Part shown: one piece after another, positions 1-4,926 of the stretch | Layout of the letters: each line of letters begins with the position of its first letter | Numbering within the stretch: the first letter of the stretch is position 1 | Assembly (NCBI GenBank): GCA_014379705.1 | Contig: JACMLI010000316.1 | Span: 1 to 7,028, forward strand | Reading direction: 5' to 3' | DNA length: 7,028 bases | Origin: Gemmatimonadaceae bacterium | Lineage (GTDB): Bacteria > Gemmatimonadota > Gemmatimonadetes > Gemmatimonadales > Gemmatimonadaceae | Translations under genes and position numbers: made by a program | Notes under the pieces: model-generated | Databases searched by the model: none | Seen by the model: only the letters and a program-made list of their open reading frames with translations | Told to the model about the DNA's origin: nothing

Positions 1-2
1 AG

Positions 3-1607
3 CAACGCCTCGATCATCCAGACCTCGCCCTCGACGCCGTCGCCGACGCGCTCCCCGACGCCGTGCGTCGTCGCACGCGTGACCCGGCGCTGGGCGATGC
101 GCTCGCACCCGTGGTAGGAGAGGCGATCAAGGTCTCGGTCCGTCGCGATCCGCAGCCGGTGGTCGACGCGATCTTCCCCATCATAGGTCCGGCGATTCGG
201 CGTGCGATCTCCTCAGCGTTCGGGGAACTCGTCCAGTCGATCAACACCACCCTGGAGCACTCGTTCTCTCCCCGCGGGATCGGCTGGCGCATCGAGGCGA
301 TGCGCACCGGCAAGTCGTTCGGCGAAGTGGTACTGAGTCACTCGCTGCTCTTCCGTGTCGAGCAGGTGTTCCTCATCCATCGCGACACGGGCCTCCTCGT
401 CACGCACCTCACGCAACCCGGGGTCAAGGCGCTGCCCCCCGAGATGGTCGCCGGCATGCTCACCGCGATCGGCGACTTTGCGCGCGACACCTTCGAGATG
501 TCGGTACAGGAAGGCCTTGACTCCTTCGCGTTAGGCGACCTGACGGTGTGGGTCGAGCAAGGCCCGGGGGCCGTCCTCGCGGCAGTGATCCGCGGACACG
601 CGCCCCTCGCACTGCGCGAGACCCTCCAGCAGGCGGTGGAAAGCGTGCAACGCAACCACGCCGGGGATCTCGACGCCTTCGCGAGCACGGGGGCGCCCTT
701 CGACGTCCGTGAGGGAATCCTCGAGTCGTGCCTCGTCACGCAAGTCGCGCCGCCCTCACGCCGCGCCGGGCACTGGCGCATCGCGCTGATCGGTGCGGTG
801 ATCCTGTTTGCCGTCGGGTGGTGGGTGACGCCGCGCATCATCGAGTCGCGTCGCTTTGGCCACGCGGTGGACGCACTTCGGCAGGAGCCGGGCGTGGTCG
901 TCGGCAGTTCTGGTCGCTCCGATGGCCGCCTGGTGATCACGGGCCTGCGCGATCCCCTCGCGCGCGACCCCGCGCTCGTGCTCGCGGGCACGGGCCTCGA
1001 TACAGCCCGCGTGACGGCGCACTGGGAACCGTACATGGCATTGCGTCCGGAGTTCATCCTGCGTCGGGCGGGGTCGACGCTGCGTCCCCCGTCGACCCTG
1101 CAACTCGTCATGCACCACGACACGCTAGCGGCGACCGGCATCGCTTCGGCGGCGTGGCTCGCGAACGCGCAACGCCTTGGGGTCGCAGTCAGCGGCGTCT
1201 CCGCCGTGGACTTCAGCGCCGTGCGCGACTCCGCCGACGTGGCCCTCCGCGCCCTCGCCGATCGCGCCGAGCAGTATGGCATCTCGTTTGGGGTGGGGCA
1301 GAGCTTTCCCCGCGGTGAATTCCGCGCCGTGGTGGACTCGATGTCCGTCGCGCTGCGCGACATACTTGAGGGCGCGGCGGCCAATGGACGTTCGGTCGCC
1401 GTGGAGGTGCGCGCGACCACGGACAGCATCGGGACCGAGGAGGCTAACGCGTCCTTGCGTCTCGAACGGGCGCGGGTCCTCCGCGCGCTCCTCGTTGATC
1501 GGGGGTTGCCAGCCGTGGCGATCTTCCCGAGTCCCGATCCCCGACCCGGCACGCGCGCCGCGTCGCTCCGCATCGCCATTCGATCCTCCATGCCAGACAG
1601 CCAGTGA
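3..1607 (+). CDS. OmpA-family transmembrane protein with cytosolic N-terminal region (5' end outside window)
   Basis: Probable link between the cytosol and peptidoglycan, and likely partner of the GTPase encoded next. The frame is open to the left edge, and its first 20 visible codons read as a natural part of the protein. The GTG at 63 is therefore probably internal, and the true start lies upstream. Numbering from the codon at nt 3: residues 1 to about 250 are a helical soluble region of a type I recall from other OmpA-family proteins (GWRIEA, FRVEQVFLIHR). Residues about 257-278 form one hydrophobic helix (nt about 771-836). About 284-320 resembles a BON domain. About 427-528 is OmpA/MotB-like, with TTDSIG and LERA supplying D474 and R489. 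Their spacing of 15 matches the Asp/Arg pair that binds diaminopimelate in OmpA domains. I infer that the N-terminus is cytosolic and the OmpA domain periplasmic. The stop overlaps the next start (GTGA), implying translational coupling. The family is fairly sure; the cellular role is unknown. Confidence 0.8.
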   Translation, partial: QRLDHPDLALDAVADALPDAVRRRTRDPALGDALAPVVGEAIKVSVRRDPQPVVDAIFPIIGPAIRRAISSAFGELVQSINTTLEHSFSPRGIGWRIEAMRTGKSFGEVVLSHSLLFRVEQVFLIHRDTGLLVTHLTQPGVKALPPEMVAGMLTAIGDFARDTFEMSVQEGLDSFALGDLTVWVEQGPGAVLAAVIRGHAPLALRETLQQAVESVQRNHAGDLDAFASTGAPFDVREGILESCLVTQVAPPSRRAGHWRIALIGAVILFAVGWWVTPRIIESRRFGHAVDALRQEPGVVVGSSGRSDGRLVITGLRDPLARDPALVLAGTGLDTARVTAHWEPYMALRPEFILRRAGSTLRPPSTLQLVMHHDTLAATGIASAAWLANAQRLGVAVSGVSAVDFSAVRDSADVALRALADRAEQYGISFGVGQSFPRGEFRAVVDSMSVALRDILEGAAANGRSVAVEVRATTDSIGTEEANASLRLERARVLRALLVDRGLPAVAIFPSPDPRPGTRAASLRIAIRSSMPDSQ

Positions 1608-2107
1608 CGGTCATCCAGCGGAAGGTTTGCATGTTGGGCGCGACGGGGGTCGGCAAGACGAGCCTCGTCAGGCGCTACGTCGAGAGCCTGTTCAGTGAGA
1701 AGTACCAGGCGACCATCGGCGTGAAGATCGATCGCAAGCTCGTCGAGCACGACGGCGGCCAGGTCAGCCTCCTCCTGTGGGACCTGCAGGGCGAGGATGA
1801 CCTCTCACGCGTACGCATGTCGTACCTGCGCGGCGCTGCCGGTCTCATCTACGTGGTTGACGGCACCCGAGAGGAGACGTTGGACCGGGCGCGCTCCATC
1901 CAGCAGGGCGCCCTGGATACGGTCGGTGAGGTGCCCTCCATTCTCCTCATCAATAAATCAGATCTTGCTGGAGACTGGAAAATCTCCGACGGGGATCGGG
2001 GTACGAGGGGGCCCCAAAGTGTCGAAGTCTTCAAGACCTCGGCACGGACGGGCGACAACGTCGAACAGGCGTTCGCCGCTCTCGTCCGGAAGATCCAGGC
2101 GATGTGA
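1604..2107 (+). CDS. Small Ras/Rab-like GTPase
   Basis: Single-domain cytosolic GTP-binding switch protein of 167 residues, the usual size for Ras-like GTPases. All five G motifs are present: G1 P-loop GATGVGKTS (12-20), G2 Thr37 in ATIG, G3 WDLQGED (59-65), G4 NKSD (117-120) and G5 TSA (145-147). The YLRGAAG segment after G3 is typical of Rab-type proteins. The residue equivalent to the catalytic Gln61 of Ras is Glu64. There is no C-terminal Cys, so lipid anchoring by prenylation is not expected; recruitment to the membrane may come from the OmpA-family protein. The GTG start is chosen because it preserves the first beta strand (RKVCMLGATG). The ATG at 1631 would cut into it. It overlaps the upstream stop by 4 nt, so the two genes are almost certainly one operon. 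Prokaryotic relatives include MglA and the Rup families. The specific function is unknown. Confidence 0.93.
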   Translation: MTVIQRKVCMLGATGVGKTSLVRRYVESLFSEKYQATIGVKIDRKLVEHDGGQVSLLLWDLQGEDDLSRVRMSYLRGAAGLIYVVDGTREETLDRARSIQQGALDTVGEVPSILLINKSDLAGDWKISDGDRGTRGPQSVEVFKTSARTGDNVEQAFAALVRKIQAM

Positions 2108-2122
2108 ATCGCTGGTCGGTCT

Positions 2123-2156
2123 GGTATCTGGAACTCGAGGTCCGAGGTCCAGAACC
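2123..2156 (+). terminator. Hairpin after the GTPase gene, possible terminator
   Basis: Imperfect inverted repeat 15 nt after the GTPase stop. CTGGAACTC (2128-2136) pairs with GAGGTCCAG (2144-2152) with one mismatch and a 7-nt loop. The stem extends outward through T2127-A2153 and GGT/ACC with one bulged A. The loop and right arm contain a tandem GAGGTCC repeat. No T-run follows, so this is a weak candidate for intrinsic termination and could instead be an mRNA 3'-end stabiliser. The rest of the 2108-2314 gap shows no gene and no convincing promoter. Confidence 0.35.
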
Positions 2157-2314
2157 CGTCCCGACGCGACCGCCGGTTTTCGGTGACTCGCCGCCTGGCA
2201 CCCCGCAGTAACGCCATACACGACAGGCACTTGATGTGGGCGCCCAGTTGACGCGCCTCGTGGAACGCGTGTTGCCCTAGCCGGGGTCAGGATCTCCCGA
2301 ACAGCAGGCACACC

Positions 2315-2686
2315 GTGATCGATAATTCCATGAGGGTTCTCATCGCCGGCCCTGAGAACGCCCGCCTGGTTGCTTTGAGTGGCTACCTGACGTTTCGCGG
2401 CTTCACGGTCGATCACGCGCCCGACGTGGCTGACGCGCGCGCCCTGCTCGGGCACATCCGGTATCGCGGCCTCGTCGCCGGTATCGAGCTTGGCTCCATC
2501 GAGCATCCCTTGCTGGCTGACCTCCTCCGCGTGGCCAAGGCGTCACCCGAGGGACCCCGCACCGTCGCGGTGGTCCGGTCGGCCCTTTCGTCGACCGCGC
2601 GGTGGCCCGAAGCCGACCTGATCCTCGGCGCAGAACTGCCCATGTCGCACCTCGCGTCGGTGGTATGCGCTTCACTCGCCGGCTGA
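2315..2686 (+). CDS. Degenerate response-regulator receiver (pseudo-receiver) protein
   Basis: Stand-alone protein of 123 residues with the length and alternating beta/alpha layout of a CheY-type receiver. MRVLIAGPENARLV resembles beta1-alpha1, GFTVDHAPDVADARALL beta2-alpha2, GLVAGIEL beta3, RTVAVVRSA beta4 and DLILGAELP beta5. The acidic pair after beta1 is replaced by Gly-Pro. Beta3 lacks the phospho-acceptor Asp, with Glu58 the nearest acidic residue. The conserved Lys after beta5 is missing. Aspartyl phosphorylation is therefore not expected, and the protein is more likely a protein-protein adaptor. GTG 2315 has a weak AGCAGG upstream. ATG 2330 (residue 6) begins exactly at beta1 and is an equally good start. 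The 3' end overlaps the EAL-like gene by 22 nt if that gene starts at 2665. The fold call is by pattern only. Confidence 0.65.
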   Translation: MIDNSMRVLIAGPENARLVALSGYLTFRGFTVDHAPDVADARALLGHIRYRGLVAGIELGSIEHPLLADLLRVAKASPEGPRTVAVVRSALSSTARWPEADLILGAELPMSHLASVVCASLAG

Positions 2687-3366
2687 ACTCCACCGTGACC
2701 GCGGTCGCGCGTGCGGAGTTGCCTCGCGTCCTCGTTCGTCGCGAGGCGATCTGGTCGTATCCGCTACCGTATCCGCAGGAGCGCATTGGCCTCCTCTACT
2801 ATCCGCATGGACGACTCCTCGCGACGTCGTCGGTGGCCTACAGCGCCGCGCGCGACATCGCGGGACTCGAGGACTCGGTGCTTCCCGTGATCGGTGCGCT
2901 GCGCTATTCGCGCTCGCACGTCACCGCCGGGTTCATGGTTCGCGGATCGTCGTTCGACGTGCCCTTCCTGCGCCATGCCCTCGAGCGATGTCATGGCCAG
3001 GGTATCGCCACCGTAGTCGAGATCGCGGGAGAGTGGGGTACGAGCGCTCTCGAACTGCTGTGGTCCCTGCGCCCGAACTACCTGCGCATCGGCCCGGATC
3101 ACGTGAGGGGCGTCGGCGCGGTCCCCGAGCAGTTGCACTCGGTCCTCCGCGTGGCGGCCTTCGCCGAGCGGCACCACGTGCCGCTTATCGTCCGCGGAAG
3201 CGACACGCAAGAGGAACGCACGGTGCTGCGGAACGCGGGGTTGCAGCTCTTTCTCGTTTCGGAGTCCGGAGCGCCTGGCACCGACCCGTTGAACGGGTTC
3301 GACTCGTCAGGCAGCCCCGGAGCGGCGACTGTCCTCCGCTTTCCCGTCCGGTCGTCGGGAGGGTGA
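2665..3366 (+). CDS. Degenerate EAL-domain-like protein, probably catalytically inactive
   Basis: 233 residues. The second half follows the order of c-di-GMP phosphodiesterase EAL domains: EWGTSALELLWSLRPNYLRIG (123-143) matches the [23 protein letters not shown] region, and HHVPLIVRGSDTQEERTVLRNAG (170-192) matches the GLKVVAEGVETEEQLALLRELG region. The key residues are gone: DDFG reads GEWG, the Lys of KID is Arg, AEGVE reads VRGSD, and no EAL signature or QGY end is visible. It should not hydrolyse c-di-GMP; binding or a purely structural role is possible. No signal peptide or membrane segment is seen. Three starts are possible. ATG 2665 overlaps the receiver gene by 22 nt, GTG 2695 lies 8 nt after its stop, and GTG 2602 would overlap it by 85 nt with an Arg-rich tail that looks artefactual. 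I prefer 2665. Proximity suggests that it works with the pseudo-receiver. Confidence 0.68.
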   Translation: MRFTRRLNSTVTAVARAELPRVLVRREAIWSYPLPYPQERIGLLYYPHGRLLATSSVAYSAARDIAGLEDSVLPVIGALRYSRSHVTAGFMVRGSSFDVPFLRHALERCHGQGIATVVEIAGEWGTSALELLWSLRPNYLRIGPDHVRGVGAVPEQLHSVLRVAAFAERHHVPLIVRGSDTQEERTVLRNAGLQLFLVSESGAPGTDPLNGFDSSGSPGAATVLRFPVRSSGG

Positions 3367-3900
3367 GGGGGGCGCGGGGTAAGGGCCCGCTGGCGAGACG
3401 CGAAGCGCAGTCAGCCCTCCCCCGAGCGCCGTGAGAAACGTCAATGCGGCCGCCAGCCGGAGCGTGAACGCGAGCGCCGCGTGCTGCTCGAGCAGGTCCC
3501 ACTCGGTGAGCAGGTACCACCAGTCGTGCACCGTGTTTTCGCCACCCAGCAGCGGCAGCTCCTGGGCACGCGCGTCTCCGACATAGATCGCGACGTTGAG
3601 CAGGTTGATCCCGACCCAAACGAGAGTGAACCACGCGGCGAAGCGCTGTCCCGAGCGGATGAAGTAGAGCACGAATGCCAGCGGGACGATGACCTGAAAA
3701 AGCGAACCGCCGAGCGTGAGCATCGGCTCGCCGAAGGGCTGGAAGATCACGTGGCCAGCCTCGTGGATCGCGAGGTCGAGGTCGTCGAGAAAGTCCCAGT
3801 AGGCGGGATTGAACCAGCGAAGGGCGGCAGAGGCCAAAGCGATGCCCAGCCCCACCTTGCGTGGGAGTTCCGTCGAGCGGGAGGGGGACGTTTCGGACAT
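3307..3900 (-). CDS. Short membrane zinc metalloprotease-like protein (HEAGH, M50/site-2-protease-like)
   Basis: 197-residue multipass inner-membrane protein. LDLAIHEAGHVIF (41-53) carries the HExxH zinc motif (H46, E47, H50). It is followed by GGSLFQVIVPLAFVLYFI (64-81), typical of M50-like proteins, and a second hydrophobic segment, about 87-107, ending in NLLNVAIYVGDA. D109 is a possible third zinc ligand, like the Asp near the NLLP-type motif of site-2 proteases. HDWWYLL (125-131) and a hydrophobic segment at about 141-165 follow, then a Pro/Arg-rich tail. It is short for a classical site-2 protease, with no PDZ domain. Whether it cleaves anything is unknown, and regulated intramembrane proteolysis is only a guess. 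The ATG at 3900 is divergent from the aminotransferase gene, with 104 nt between starts. The coding end overlaps the convergent EAL-like gene by 60 nt. Confidence 0.78.
   Translation of the reverse strand: MSETSPSRSTELPRKVGLGIALASAALRWFNPAYWDFLDDLDLAIHEAGHVIFQPFGEPMLTLGGSLFQVIVPLAFVLYFIRSGQRFAAWFTLVWVGINLLNVAIYVGDARAQELPLLGGENTVHDWWYLLTEWDLLEQHAALAFTLRLAAALTFLTALGGGLTALRVSPAGPYPAPPSPSRRPDGKAEDSRRSGAA
3357..3385 (+). other. Canonical G-quadruplex motif spanning a stop codon
   Basis: Five G-tracts (3357-3359, 3361-3363, 3367-3372, 3376-3379, 3383-3385) are separated by loops of 1, 3, 3 and 3 nt. This fits the G3+N1-7 rule. The TGA stop of the EAL-like gene (3364-3366) forms one loop. The motif lies on the coding strand of that gene, so its mRNA would carry it. 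It sits inside the convergent overlap with the minus-strand gene, where I see no hairpin terminator. Confidence 0.6.
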
Positions 3901-4004
3901 CGATGTTCGACGACCCGGGCGCCCCGAATGGCACGCGAGGGTGTGCCGCGCTAGGATTCCGGCGACGCTCCCGGCCCATCCGCTCCAGCCACCCGCCGTC
4001 CAGC

Positions 4005-4868
4005 ATGCCGATCATCTACCTGAATGGTTCCTTCATGCCTCGCGAGGAGGCCAAGCTCTCCATCGACGACCGAGGTTTCATCTTCGGCGACGGGGTCTAC
4101 GAAGTCACCCGCGTGGTGAACGGCGAGCTCTTCGAGTCTGGCCGGCACCTCACGCGGCTTTCCCGCGGGCTCGCGGACATCCGGCTCGACCCCGTCGAGT
4201 CGCTCGCCGACATCGAGGACATTTCGCGCCGCCTCATCGCCGACAACGCGCTGGGTGAAGGCGAAGGCACGATCTACCTGCAGATCACCCGGGGCGCGGC
4301 ACCGCGGACGCACCATTTCCCGCCTGCCGACACGCGCTGTACCGTGTTCCTCTCCGCGGCGAAGTTCACGGTCCCGCACGACAAGCGTGCCACGGGCGTC
4401 TCCGTCGTGACGTATCCGGACATCCGCTGGTCGCGCTGCGACATCAAGACGGTGAACCTGATCCCCGCCGTGCTGGCCAAGCAGTTCGCGGTCGATCATG
4501 GCGTGTTCGAGTCGATTTTCGTGCGCGGCAGTGCGGTCATGGAGGGCTCCCACACGAACTGTTTCGGCGTACTCGATGGTGAGCTCCGGACGTATCCCTC
4601 GTCGAACTACATCCTCGGCGGCGTCACGCGCGATGTCGTGATCGAGCTGGCGAAGGAACTCGGCGTGCCAGTCGCCGAGCGGGCCTTCCATGTGGCCGAC
4701 ATCCCGCGGCTGGAGGAGTTTTTCGTCACGGGGACGACGACGGACGTGATGCCCGTCGTCGAGATCGACGGGAAGCCTGTGGGCAGCGGGACGCCGGGCC
4801 CGATCACGCGGCGACTCTACGAGGCACTCGCGGCGCGACTGTACGCCAGGGTTCCCGCGGGTCGTTAG
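4005..4868 (+). CDS. dat: D-amino-acid aminotransferase (class IV PLP enzyme)
   Basis: Cytosolic PLP-dependent enzyme that transfers amino groups between D-amino acids and 2-oxo acids (D-alanine plus 2-oxoglutarate to pyruvate plus D-glutamate in the type enzyme). At 287 residues it is the usual length. It opens with IYLNGSF and has DRGFIFGDGVYEV (22-34). CDIKTVNLIPAVLAKQ contains the Schiff-base lysine K148. MEGSHTN holds E179, which contacts the PLP pyridine nitrogen, and VTGTTTDVMPV lies in the phosphate-binding region. APRTH supplies R101 and H103, matching the Arg-x-His pair that binds the substrate carboxylate in Bacillus D-amino-acid aminotransferase. That favours this enzyme over branched-chain aminotransferase or aminodeoxychorismate lyase. 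ATG 4005 is chosen because the open frame back to 3861 encodes 48 atypical residues and would overlap the divergent gene. No Shine-Dalgarno is seen. A strong hairpin follows 8 nt after the stop. Confidence 0.92.
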   Translation: MPIIYLNGSFMPREEAKLSIDDRGFIFGDGVYEVTRVVNGELFESGRHLTRLSRGLADIRLDPVESLADIEDISRRLIADNALGEGEGTIYLQITRGAAPRTHHFPPADTRCTVFLSAAKFTVPHDKRATGVSVVTYPDIRWSRCDIKTVNLIPAVLAKQFAVDHGVFESIFVRGSAVMEGSHTNCFGVLDGELRTYPSSNYILGGVTRDVVIELAKELGVPVAERAFHVADIPRLEEFFVTGTTTDVMPVVEIDGKPVGSGTPGPITRRLYEALAARLYARVPAGR

Positions 4869-4876
4869 GCGCCACG

Positions 4877-4901
4877 GACGGGCCGCGAGTCGCGGCCCGT
4901 C
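4877..4901 (+). terminator. GC-rich intrinsic-type terminator hairpin
   Basis: Perfect 11-bp inverted repeat, GACGGGCCGCG (4877-4887) with CGCGGCCCGTC (4891-4901), around a 3-nt AGT loop, starting 8 nt after the aminotransferase stop. A pyrimidine-rich but not pure-T tract (TTCACCTTCGCTCC) follows. The stem is strong enough to pause RNA polymerase. Without a true U-run, termination may be partial or Rho-assisted. Confidence 0.72.
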
Positions 4902-4926
4902 TTCACCTTCGCTCCTCCGCCCCGCC

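Noticed and set aside
338..1750. 470-codon open frame on the minus strand opposite the OmpA-family and GTPase genes
   Set aside because: It is a shadow of high-GC coding on the other strand. Its translation is Arg/Ser/Ala-rich with no domain pattern, while the plus strand has clear domains.
1991..2011. G-quadruplex in the GTPase gene
   Set aside because: Only three G-tracts of three or more are present; a fourth within normal loop distance is missing.
2248..2276. TTGACG (2248-2253) as a -35 box
   Set aside because: No acceptable -10 hexamer lies 16-19 nt downstream.
2298..2326. GATAAT (2321-2326) as a -10 box with CGAACA 17 nt upstream
   Set aside because: The -35 matches poorly, and the predicted transcript start falls at or after ATG 2330, so it cannot serve either start of the receiver gene.
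3929..3957. Promoter in the divergent gap: TGGCAC as a sigma-54 -24 element, or TAGGAT (3952-3957) as a -10 box
   Set aside because: No TTGC follows TGGCAC at the sigma-54 spacing, and TGGCAC is a poor -35 for TAGGAT, so neither is supported.
3861..4004. 48-residue N-terminal extension of the aminotransferase
   Set aside because: It overlaps the divergent gene's start, its composition is atypical, and the family begins at IYLNG right after ATG 4005.
3185..4015. 276-codon minus-strand frame overlapping the membrane protein gene
   Set aside because: Arg/Pro/Gly-rich low-complexity translation; the HEAGH-containing frame in the same stretch is clearly the real one.
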